This document shows positions 1 to 10,153 of a stretch of 64,000 nt of DNA, piece by piece; the stretch's first letter is position 1; every line of letters begins with the position of its first letter. Location: positions 806,001 to 870,000 of the forward strand of contig OZ234493.1 in the NCBI GenBank assembly GCA_965153455.1. Direction: 5' to 3'. The translations under genes and the position numbers were made by a program. The stretch is from Sphagnum compactum. Its lineage: Eukaryota > Bryophyta > Sphagnopsida > Sphagnales. Below the pieces are notes generated by a model. The model searched no databases and had not been told where the DNA came from. It was given only the letters and a program-made list of their open reading frames with translations.

Positions 1-685
1 GGATCCCAACCAACTGCTCAAAAACTGACTAACCAAACAGCAAAGTTGTGAACTGACCAGATTGCTAAGGGCAGTTATTTGGAGGCACATAAGGTAATGG
101 GCTGCCCTGGGCAAACTGTGAGGTATGCAGGGCTTGTTTGAAGAAAGCAAAATGATGCGAGAGCCACACCAAACCAAGTTGAATGGACCTCTGAGACAAA
201 GCTCAAACCATACAAAAAACATCATGCCCAAAAATCCCTCACAACAATTGATCGTGCAGTGACAAACCACATAATCCTGAAAGCAGCATTCTCCTTCAAG
301 CTATATTTCTCCCATCCCCACTGCTGTGTGTCCAATCTCGAAACACTAAAGATCACCAAAACTTTCTTGCAAAATAACGCTGTGCAAAAATAAGGAATCC
401 GTCGGCCTATAAGTTCGTCTCCAACTGCAGTCACCAGGGACATCTCCATGAACCTAACATCCTTCTCTGCCGTCGCATACTAATGTCCAACCGTGCGTCT
501 GAGTGGAAAACTATCCACAAGTTGTTCATTACCATCGCCAATGGCACCGGCTCTACTATTCTGTGACAGAAGTGGATGTAGCAGTTCCATCGACTGATGC
601 AAGCCACCGAAAACCTACTAAAGCGAACACAAGAAAAACACGCAAGATAGGGCTTTCAGGAACTCAAAGGAAAGAATTCCCTCAC
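1..685. other. Left-edge intronic/intergenic DNA, no exon recognised
   Basis: I see no exon here that continues the OB-fold gene whose first exon ends at 686. The C-terminal half of that family (beginning with a segment like GATVVLRN and a D-M-F-K-G motif) is absent from the minus-strand frames of this stretch. It is therefore probably the gene's first intron, with exon 2 beyond the window edge; a truncated gene is the alternative. Confidence 0.4.
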
Positions 686-908
686 CTTGCTCATTTCTGG
701 CTGTGAACACAATAACCCCTGTATCGTCGCCAACCATACATTCGGCAATACGCACATGGCGCACCTGGTTACCATCAGGCCGCGCTTTCTGCAGAACCAG
801 CTTAGCACTGACAACTTTCACTGTCAAAGTATGACCCGAAGTTCCAGGTCGCAGCTGATCCACCTTCGTAAATACCGGCTTCCGGAGAGGTGCATTCGTT
901 GCTGCCAT
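686..908 (-). CDS. OB-fold nucleic-acid-binding protein, first exon (partial)
   Basis: The ATG at 908 opens a frame beginning MAATNAPLRKPVFTKVDQL and continuing through GTSGHTLTVKVVSAK to GVIVFTARNEQ. This is the N-terminal half of the small plant OB-fold family typified by Arabidopsis At4g28440 (about 150 residues), related to RPA2/SOSS-B single-strand-binding proteins. The segment covers the first OB-fold strands and the E-C-x-V/I-G-D-x-T-G turn. The exon stops at a good donor, CAAG|GTGAGG (686/685), placed after FTARN as expected. Downstream exons are not in the window. A GTG-initiated extension of eight residues is open upstream, but the ATG matches family starts. Its role is inferred from the fold (binding single-stranded DNA or RNA); no partner is indicated. 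Confidence 0.8.
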
Positions 909-1054
909 ATCTTCTTCAAACAGACGTCTCACGGTTTCCCGCCACTCTCTTCCTGCTCTTCAAAACAGTCTAGTCAAAAACCCGGATCCGCGTGCACACA
1001 AGAAATCTGGTTGAAACACCAGCAGATTCTCAGCCAAAAGAAACCAAAAAAAAG

Positions 1055-1089
<35 letters not shown>

Positions 1090-1404
1090 AACAAACAAAT
1101 GAAGTGAGGGCAAACCTGTGCAACACACCAAGATGAGAATACCACGACAACAAAGAGCCCAGCAGTCCGCTCCCTACTGCAACTTGCTCGTTTCCTCCGA
1201 CTCTCCAAAGAGATACAAACACACAAATACACACATATAACACGGTTTCTATTTTTCCTTCCTCTCGCCGATTTGCTCTTTAGCACCCGCAGCTCTCAAG
1301 GATACAAAATCCTTCAACGGAGGCAAGCAAAATCATTAGAAGCATGCAAACACACGAGAAAGCAAATGGCAAGGGTTTGATAAACTGTTTGCAGGCAAGA
1401 AGAA
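909..1404. other. Upstream region of the OB-fold gene
   Basis: This is the presumed 5' UTR and promoter side of the minus-strand OB-fold gene. It contains a CA/AAAC microsatellite (separate entry) and no convincing coding sequence. Long hydrophobic minus-strand frames here are translations of the CA repeat. Confidence 0.4.
1056..1099 (+). repeat. (CA)n followed by (AAAC)n microsatellite
   Basis: About 15 uninterrupted CA units are followed directly by a short run of AAAC units. It lies about 150-190 bp upstream of the OB-fold start codon. Confidence 0.95.
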
Positions 1405-1408
1405 GTGG

Positions 1409-1680
1409 ATGAGCGAGCAGCAGCGAGAATGAATGTTGGGGCATTTCTTCCTTCCGCAACGGTGTCGTCGACCTCCCAATTCATCATCCATCCACCTCCA
1501 CGCACCTATGTCCGGCCCGGTACACTAGATGGTTCCTCTCGCCTCGCGTACTATTGGTACTCAGCGAGCAGCACGGAGAATGAATGTTGGGCATTTCTTC
1601 CTTCCGCAATTGTGTCCACCTCCCAATTAATCATCCATCCACATCCACGTACCTAGGTCTGGCCCGGTACAGTAGCTGGT
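1409..1680 (+). repeat. ~155-bp tandem duplication
   Basis: Two copies (about 1409-1540 and 1563-1680) share GCGAGCAGCA, GAGAATGAATGTTGG, GCATTTCTTCCTTCCGCAA, CATCCATCCAC and GGCCCGGTAC in the same order. The copies differ by substitutions and small indels, so the duplication is not recent. They run directly into the 108-bp array that follows. Confidence 0.85.
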
Positions 1681-2190
1681 TCCCTGTCGGCTTCGCTTAT
1701 TACTCAGTGGCGTTTGTTTTCTTCTGGCGAGATTTCGCCAAAAACTGAAATTAAATATTAAAAATTCGAAAAATGAGTACTAGCTCGTTCCCTGTCGGCT
1801 CGCTTCCTACTCAGTGGCGGTTTGTTTTTCGCTGGCGATATTTCGCCGAAAGTGAAATTAAAAATTAAAAATTCGAAAAATAAGTACGAACTTATTCCCT
1901 GTCGCCTTGCTTACTACTCAGTGGCGTTTTTCTTTTGACTGGCGATATTTCGCCAAAAAGTGAAATTAAAAACTAAAAATTCGAAAAATACGTACTAGCT
2001 CTTTCCCTGCCGCCTCGCTTACTACTCAATGGCGATTTTTTTTACTGGCGAGATTTCGCCAAAAAGAGAAACTAAAAATTAAAAATTCAACAAATAAGTG
2101 CTAGCTGGTTCCAACTTCCCTGTCGCCTCGCTTAGTATTTAGTGCCGTTTTTCTTTCAGTGGCAAGATTTAGCCGAAAAGCGAAATTCAA
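1679..2190 (+). repeat. ~108-bp tandem array, five diverged units with an internal palindrome
   Basis: Units begin near 1679, 1788, 1894, 2003 and 2117. Each has TTCCCTGTCG, a CTCAGTGGCG-like block, a GGCGANNNNTCGCC inverted repeat (decayed in unit 5), then AAAATTAAAAATTCGAAAAA. The arrangement is head to tail. No coding frame is conserved between units, so this is a non-coding minisatellite. Confidence 0.9.
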
Positions 2191-5100
2191 TTTTTTTTGT
2201 TAAAAGTGATTTTTTGGAGGATTTCAGTCACCAGAAGTGAGGGGAACAAAAAGAAAAAACCATCAGATTCGTATACTTGGTTTTCACTGTGTAGCCAGAA
2301 ATATAGAATGATGATCGATGATTTGTACTCTATTTCTGGCTTATATCCAGATTTGGCTAAATCTTCCTAGGGATATACTACCCACTTTGGCGACAAACAA
2401 AAGTTCCTAAAAAACCCACTGCTACTCACTACTGTGCACATGTATCTAGACAGGAAATCCATATTGAAAATTTATCATAATAACAATAGCTCCTTCCATT
2501 GTCAAATTCTTGAACAAAAACCACACTGCGTCTGGAACGGACCTGATAGGGCCTATTCCACTCTGGAACATGGCCAGCTTGGTAGGGCAAGCCAAGCTTA
2601 TGTTAGGTGGTAACCCTTCTTCTTACACTTGTTCCAAAGCATAATCGGTTTTTGATGACCACTTATTCGCATTTCAAGTGTGTTCTTGTTGAGTTTCTTT
2701 AAAACTGACACTGATAACACCAAAAGTTGAGTTAGTAACGGCTGCATAATCGATTTTTTTATCACCGATTCACATTTCAATTGTCTCTTATAAATTGTTG
2801 ATTTTCATTAAAAACTGACACTAGACTAATAGCACTGACAATTGAGCTAATTAAATGACTGCTTGTTCCAGTACAGGAAAACACTTGTGAAATTTCTGAA
2901 TAGGACACAAAAATCAATTAGTGCTATGGATTGAACCCTATAGGGCATGTTGGACTTGTTCCGCCTAAGAACACAACAAACCAAGTAAGGTTGTTAACCA
3001 TTGTTTCTATAACCATCAGGTGATTTAGGGTTTAGGGGTTCTTCCACGGCCTCTCCTAGAGTGAAACCAATTTTGTGACCATTGATTCACATCTCAAGCT
3101 AATTCTCCACTCTTGGACACTTAATGGCATCCACTATTTGCAATTTTGTGGGTGGAATTGGACATTGTCAAAGTTGTGCCTATGCTATCATTGTGGTGTA
3201 TTGATTTCATCCCTTCTTGGCGTTAGAAATCAGTTTGCTCCAAATGTAGGTAGCTTTGTAATTTGTGCTTCATCTAAGCACCGGGTAGAAAATTGTTAGT
3301 GTATTTTCAGGTTACATTACACGGTGTAAAATTTCATGGGACATTTCAAAGAATGAATTAACACCTACAAGAGCAGGCATTCCATTTTTTGAAGCACCCT
3401 GCATCCTTCTTCTTTTTTTTTGCTTAATTATCGTAGTACCTTGGCCATTTCAACACATGTCCATCGCACAATTAATTAATTTTGAAATTTTCATTTCAAC
3501 GAATGGGAATATTCCTAAATATTCACTATTATCCTGCCGTAGTTTGGGCAACTACATGGACGTGTGGACAACCTCAATGAAGAAGTGCATCATTTGTGAT
3601 GCTATTGCATGAACACAGACAGAGTTTGCATAGCTACTCTCCACCTTTTACAAAACGGCATCATGCAATACAGCCCTTCCCATGGAATCACAAGCATAGA
3701 AAAACATCTGCTGAATCAACACTGCATAGATAAGAGCTAGTGGGTTGTTAGTACTGCTTTCTTCTGGTGAAATTAAAAACAAAAAATGCAAAAAGCAACT
3801 GATTTTCATGGTTTTTGGAATCACTATATCTTGACATGGCACTAGGTTCTAGTTGGTAGACAAAAATATAGAAGGATGCTTATTGGTTCACTTTGGCCAT
3901 CAAATCTCAAGGATGAGAGAAGTATCTGCAGAGAGACAATCATATATACATATGAGACCATATATGAAGGAAGGTTGTGTGTTTGTTTTGTTTGTCATGT
4001 TGAGATCTCCCAACTCATGACACCTCTTGCCACACTCCTGGTACCATTGGCAAGCCCTCCATCCGTAGGGGTGCATTGAGTTGGTTTTTATAATGTTTCG
4101 ACTTGTGGTGCAGAAATTACTGAACATTGAGCAATTTTTGTCGTGGAAAATTCAATTAAACTACAAATGAATGATTTTGGAAGAAAAAATTAGTTGAGTA
4201 ACCATTTCACACTTGGGCCAACGCCACAAGCTACACTAGTACACGTGAATGAGACTTTAGAGAGACATTTCCACAATGATACTCCCCGGGTTTCTGTCAT
4301 CAGTTCCAATGAAACCAAAACTAACCTAACAAGAATAAGTGGAGCCATACCTAGTGTCGGGCAATTATTAGAAATTGCATCAAACCCAACCAGTTATCAA
4401 GGTGGTTCTAAGGGTTCATATCCAGGGTTCTCAAAAAAATTGGGATAAGTCCAAATAACTGACAAACCCACCAGTTCTTTCATGAGAACCACTGGCTGTT
4501 TGAGGTTTTTGAAATAACTGGAACTGGCCATTCTTTGGTTCTTTGATTCGGATTTTTCTTCTTTCTTTTTTTTTCCCCAAAAAACAGGAATCAGTGTTTC
4601 TCTGATTCTAGCAATGACGAACTCAGTTCATGAATCCCCGCTAAATTCATCACCTCCTGACAGTGGATGTAGACAACAATGTAGTAATCTTCCCAATATC
4701 TTGAGCAACAACTATACAAAGAGTCTGCAACCCTGATTTTTGTTGCATTTCCCGAACTAACAGGTAGACTCAGTTATTATTGTTGGCTAGCACTCAAGAG
4801 AACATATATAGTTTCTCAGAGATGAGAAATATGTATCTAGCTACATCATGCTGCAACCATCACCTAGCTGCATGCAAGTGACAATGGAAGACAGCAAGAG
4901 GATCTTGAATGTCTAGAGAGCTCCTGGAACTTGGAGATGGGAAGTACCTTGCTGACCTCTCAAAGTGAGTAACAGTTGATACTCTGATTTCCAAGCTTGG
5001 CATTTTAAAGATCTGGTAAGCCCCCAAAAAGATGGCTCCTACAACTGTCCTCCTTGTGGTGTGTGCAGCTCCAGACTCCAGACCTAAAGATAAAAAGCAC

Positions 5101-6462
5101 CAAGGACCATCACAAATAGACATCACAGCTGTTAAGAATCCAGTAACCAACATAAAACTGCAGCAGAAGTGTCGGACAGAGTATGCTTGAAATACTTCAA
5201 GTAATGAGGATTTTGGGCTATTTTCAGCCCATTCGAAAGTACAGAATGGATATGGTTCATGATGCTTGGTAGTATGAATAGGCACAGCTCCAAGAATTTC
5301 TGCTTCTTGAGTACTTTCAATTTTAGAGCATAGCTGAATCCCAAAGTGTTGCAAAATGAAAATCCATCTCCAGAACCATTTGAATAAAGGAATCAGCTCA
5401 ACAAATTCTGTAGCAAGATGATCTACATAATATAAACAATGTTTACTGTTGTTGATTCATACAATTAGGAGCCTCTTCAATCAATCAATGAAAGCCTCTC
5501 GAGGAATACAATAGCAAATAAGAACAAGAAGAGTTATCTCATTGCTCACAGCTGATTAAACTAAACCCCAACATATCGCACGACTAATCTGTCAAACTTC
5601 TCCAAATGCATCTCTAAAAGCCTCTTAAGCCTCTGGACATTATGGCTGCAAAAGTAGAAACAAGGCAATAAATCTAAGAAGCCTTCTCAGCTGCAAAAAT
5701 AACCCGAATCAGTATTAACACATAATGTGTTGAACTCTCTTATCAGCAAAAGCTTCTGAAGCATCCCACTGGTAAAACAAACAAAAAACTCCAAACATGG
5801 CTACAATGTTACAATGGCTAAAGGCATATTGTGTGCAAACCTCATACACATTGCAATCATATGCTAACTTCCCTGCAAGAATTCAGCAACAAACAAAACT
5901 TACAAAAGCATAGATTCACTCACATGTAGTTTTTTCTGTGCAGGAAAGCTACCAACCAACCCTCAGATGTGACATTAGAAGAAACATGAGCAGGCTAGCC
6001 CTTATTCACATGAATGGTAATGAGTGTTGTCAGTTTCTATTCTAATAATTTCATTTGTGATTCAGTGTTGCACTTATTTCCAAGATTAGATTTCATCACT
6101 GATAAGCATCTATTTCAGAAAATCGAAATCATGTATGCAACAGCAGGAGTAGAGCACCCATTCATGGATCTAGTTTTGTGCTTGCACTCATATTCTTCTC
6201 CTGTGAAAATCTAAATTTGAATGTCCTTTCTGCAACATATAGTTTGTACGGAGAATATCACATATGCAATAGCTTTCCAGCAAACTTTTATAAGAAAACT
6301 ACTACACCATCTCTCAAGGAATTCTACAAGAATTTGTGTAATGCATGAAGCTTTGCAAAGGGCGGGTGTATTCTTGAGCAGTGCATACATTGAAAGGGCA
6401 TTCCTGGATCCCTTGTGCTTCTTGATCATATATACAGGAGATCAAACTTTGACTACATGTCA
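2191..6462. other. Gene-poor stretch
   Basis: I recognise no gene in this stretch. A 164-codon open frame on the minus strand (4860-5354) lacks an ATG start and resembles no family I know. A minus-strand frame from a possible acceptor at 5646/5645 to a stop at 5561 (peptide with QRLKRLLEMHLEKFDRLV) could be a terminal exon of an unidentified transcript, but no partner exon is visible. Base composition is ordinary for this genome. Confidence 0.4.
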
Positions 6463-8092
6463 TTATCTCTCTTGAAAATTTCTAGACAATGGGAAACAAA
6501 ACATGAATTGCTTAAGTGTAGGTGCAAGGCCTAACTCCATCTGAACCTGGATATCTTGCTCTGTAACATGAAGAAAAACAGGATCCACCTTTATCTCGCA
6601 TTGCACATGTACCTTCAATACCACCCCCACCCCCCCACCATTCATGCCAGCCACCAAAGGAGTTCAAAACCCTGTAAGTTGTCAATGCTTTCCCAAAGAA
6701 TGAGCAGAATGATTAAGCACATTGTGGTCCCAAAGAATTGGTACAGGAATCACCTCAAAATCATGATACAGCTTCCAAACTTTAACATAACCTGATATGG
6801 TGACAACAGAATTCAGCACCATCTCTCGTTTTGCAATATCTGACAAGAGTTGCAATACATGAGTTGTCAATTCAAGCCCATTCAGCTTTGCTGGCACTAT
6901 GATAGTCTCTTCACTTTGGCTCGCTTGCTTCCCTGCATCCACCTGCATTCAACAACAGCCTACTAAAATTGAAAATATTTAAAATTTATTTTAGGTATGT
7001 TATTATAATGAATTATAGGCACCCATTCACATTTAATTATATTCTTTAATGAATTAGTTGCACACTATTTCTTTTTAAAGGTAGTTTGGGAAAAAATGGA
7101 AGTGACCTCCTGAGGTCACTCTTGAGAAGGCAAGAAGCAAGATCAGAGTCCTATTGAAGATGACTAAACCAGGAACAAGAGGAACAATGACAATGCCAGG
7201 ATCTTCACCTTCAAGGTACTACCATACCTATGAGTGATGTTCAGCACAAAATAATTCACAAAAGGTCTAGCTGAAAAAAAGAGAAATTTTTATTACTATT
7301 TGTTGAAATTGTTGAAAATTGAAAACCATTGGGTTACTATTACAAATGCACAACACAAGATGTTTTTGCATACTTATTCCTCAGCTGTTGGAATTCTGAA
7401 AAATTAAGTTTCAAACTGCTGAACCTTGTTTTCTAAAATAAATAAATACTTGACAAAGAAAGGCCAAACATCAGCAGTAGGTACAGTACCAACTTTGCAG
7501 CATTTGCAAAAGGAGGTAAGGATTAGAGATGCGCTGATGAGTACGAGAGGATATTACGATCAATGCAAGAGAGAGAGAGAGCTATGAAATTATTCAATGT
7601 TCTCACCATTGCTTCACCAATTGAGGTTCCTCTGTACAAGAGATTGACGATCGTGCTCGTGTACTCGATGGGGACAACATTGGGATTGATGACCTTGATG
7701 GATATTGTGAGATCAATATCCACAGCGACAATTGGCACCACCGAATCTGTTTCCCAGTTCAGTTTGAAGCCCTTCAAATGGACGTCCGTGACTTCAAATC
7801 TTGGTTCTCTTGGCCAAATTCTGTACAATACACCCACGACCACGACGATTGCCACAATGGCCAACAATATGGCCTCCAATACCTCCGTCTTCTTCTTCTT
7901 CTTCCTATTGTATGTTCTTGAGTCAAGAACTCTTACCTCTGTCTTCTTCTTCGTTCCTGAGACAATAACTTTGCCTCCGTCTTCTTTTTCTTCTTCATCG
8001 TCGTTCTTCCTGACACAACGAACTTCTTGTATACCGCCTTCAAATCCTATCTCCTCGCACCGCCACTCAAGGAGCAAGGATGTGAAGGATTG
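6463..8092 (-). CDS. LEA_2 / NHL-type single-pass membrane protein
   Basis: Three exons: about 8092-7607, 6942-6754 and 6612-6463. Exon 1 has a basic, K-rich segment, a membrane span (AILLAIVAIVVVVGVLYRIW) and the start of a LEA_2 beta-sandwich (DIDLTISIKVINPNVVPIEY, then YRGTSIGEA). Exon 2 continues with LNGLELTTHVLQLLSDIAKR and ISGYVKVWKLYHDFE; exon 3 with VHVQCEIKVDP. This matches plant late-embryogenesis/hydroxyproline-rich glycoprotein (NDR1/HIN1-like) proteins, type II membrane proteins of the secretory pathway or plasma membrane. Borders read ATG|GTGAGA, CAG|GTGG, GAG|GTGATT and AAG|GTACAT; the last acceptor is preceded by a purine/G-rich tract and is the weakest point. There is no ATG in frame between the upstream stop at about 8095 and the membrane span. 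The true start must lie in an unseen 5' exon, or initiation is non-AUG. The exact biochemical role is unknown. Confidence 0.75.
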
Positions 8093-8182
8093 TTATATGA
8101 AAGGAACTTTAAAGAAAGAAAATATCTATTCTCATAGACAGAAGGAGCAGGAACGAAGAAGCCTTGAAAAAGAAGATGAAGA

Positions 8183-8184
<2 letters not shown>

Positions 8185-8214
<30 letters not shown>
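8185..8214 (-). repeat. (CTG)10 trinucleotide repeat (CAG on plus)
   Basis: Ten perfect CAG units on the plus strand, so CTG in the sense of the LEA_2-type gene, just upstream of its first recognisable codons. Read on plus they give poly-Gln and on minus poly-Leu, neither in frame with the gene. Such tracts are length-variable. Confidence 0.95.
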
Positions 8215-8217
<3 letters not shown>

Positions 8218-8424
8218 GGAACAAAGGATATGAAAGAACAAAAACCAACCATCCAAAGACTTGACACAAGCAAAAAAACAATTTTACAAAAAGCTGCTGT
8301 CGCTTCAGAAATTCTTCAATTGAAGCAGCAATATAATACTGACGACAACAAAAACTTCGGTAAAAAAATTACACATCTTTCGATTCCTGAAAAATCAATC
8401 CTTCTTCCTGTGCGCAGAGCCAAA

Positions 8425-8445
8425 ACGACGACGACGACGACGACG
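8425..8445 (+). repeat. (ACG)7 trinucleotide repeat
   Basis: Seven perfect ACG units, a second short trinucleotide tract upstream of the LEA_2-type gene. Confidence 0.95.
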
Positions 8446-8499
8446 AACGGGGGTGTCTGACAGGATCTCATCAACTGTGGAAACAAACCCTCGACCACC

Positions 8500-8640
8500 T
8501 TTCACCTGTTCCCTTGGGCCCTCACCAGGTTCTCGGGTAGGGGAACAACCCAAAAAACCCATCTATCTCCACCCTTTCGTGTTCCCTTGAGCCCTCACCA
8601 GGTTCTCGGATATGGGAACAACCAAAAAAACCTAAAATAA
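8500..8640 (+). repeat. ~70-bp direct duplication
   Basis: Two adjacent copies share TTCCCTTG, GCCCTCACCAGGTTCTCGG, GGGAACAACC and an A-rich end. Few differences separate them, so the duplication is fairly young. Confidence 0.85.
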
Positions 8641-8649
8641 TTGTTATCA

Positions 8650-9860
8650 AAAAAATACTAATGCATTCACATGTTGTATGACCAATACACTCCATGTATG
8701 GTTATATTTTTTTCACACATGACAAATTAATAGTTACATATAAAAAAATTGGCACCTAGTTTACATTTCCTATTACTTTCCAATTGTAATGTATTGTTAT
8801 TTATCATGTGTTTTTTGGATACATTAAAGATTTGTTGAAACACTAAAAAAAAATCAATTTAAAGTTTTCATGCATGTTTAAACATAGCAAAGGTGAGAAT
8901 TGTTTTTCAAAATACACGGACAAGAAGATGCCATGTTTCTATGTCCATGGTTATTGTAAAATAATTGTTAATGTATCAAAAAATTAACTATACATTCCTC
9001 ACACATTTGTAAACAATACACGAGCCATATATCACCATTTGTTTTTCCACACCTAACAAATTGATGGTTGCATATCAACAATTGGCATTTGTTTCCCATC
9101 ACTTTTCAATTATAACTGATATTTTATTTTCCATGTGTTTTTTATTACATTAAAGATTTGTTGATACACCAAATATCTTTTGATACATTAAGGATTTTTT
9201 TAATTGAAAATTGTTGTGCATGTTTAACATAACATGGACAAGAATTTTTTTTCAAAATATATGGATAAGAAGTTGTCGTGTTTTTAAGCTTATGGTTACA
9301 ATACTTGGCAATCATTAATGCATTAAAAAATATCAATAAAATATTCACCTCGCATGAAGAATATTATCTATGTATCACCACTTTTCCACACATGACAAAT
9401 TGATGACTACATATCAAAAATCAGCACCTAATCTACATTTCTAACCATTTTTCAACTATAGCCAATTGTTATTTGCCATGTGTTTTTCCATAACTAAAAC
9501 ATTTGTTGATACACTAAGGATTTTGTAATACATTAAAGTTTTTTTGGTTGGAAATTAACGTGCACATGTGTTTAAACATAACAAGGAAAAAGAAATTTCA
9601 AAGTACATGAACAAAAAGTTATCATGTTTCCAAGTTTATGGGTAGGATAAAATAGTTGTTTATTTAGTCAAAAAACAAAAATATGTTAATGGAAAATGGT
9701 GTGAACAATACATTTAATGTACTACTGTTATTCCACGCTTGATGAATAGTGGATACATATGAAAACTTGACACTTAGTTTATGTTTCCCACCATTTATTG
9801 ATTGTAATTATTGATATTTACCATTTGCATTTTTTGAAATTTGAAATTATTCAGCAAAAC
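8650..9860 (+). repeat. ~335-bp AT-rich tandem array, about 3.5-4 units
   Basis: Landmark blocks recur at about 8716, 9050, 9385 and 9735: an ACAAATTGATGG-like block, a TGGCAC block, then the paired motif TGTGTTTTT...CATTAAAGATTTGTTGA (8810, 9136, 9479), and further on an AAGTTGTCGTGTTT-like block. Periods are about 334, 335 and 350 bp. There is no conserved reading frame. The array ends shortly before the Helitron 3' terminus at 10079 and lies outside the element. Confidence 0.85.
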
Positions 9861-10078
9861 ATTAAATTGGAATGTAGTCAATGCATTTTTCAAAAAAAAT
9901 CATTGTAATGGAATCTTGTTTCAAGAATCAATGCTCATTGTCATTTATATTAATTTAATATTTTCTTGACCAAATATTCTAATATGTGTCATGCATGATC
10001 ATTTCAAATTCCCACAATTGGGCATGTGAAGCATTAATTAAACATTGGGTGTCACCCAAAAACCCCTTGATACATTGA

Positions 10079-10108
10079 CTAGTTTGAACCCCGTGCCTAA
10101 TGCATAGG
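10079..10108 (-). other. Helitron 3' terminus (hairpin plus CTAG)
   Basis: On the minus strand CCTATGC-ATTAG-GCACGGG (10108-10090) is followed by GTTCAAA and the terminal CTAG (10082-10079). The right arm GCACGGG predicts a left arm CCCGTGC; the left arm now reads CCTATGC. The two mismatches are both transitions at what would have been a CpG. The next host base is T. Confidence 0.85.
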
Positions 10109-10153
10109 TTTGTGTGCATTTGACGGTACATATTACAAAATTACAATTACAAA

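Noticed and set aside
4860-5354. 164-codon minus-strand open frame
   Set aside because: It has no ATG (first codon TTG), no recognisable motif, and no visible splice partners; likely chance.
8164-8460. Plus-strand poly-Gln ORF, and the antisense poly-Leu ORF
   Set aside because: Both are translations of the CAG/CTG microsatellite upstream of the minus-strand LEA_2-type gene; neither has family similarity.
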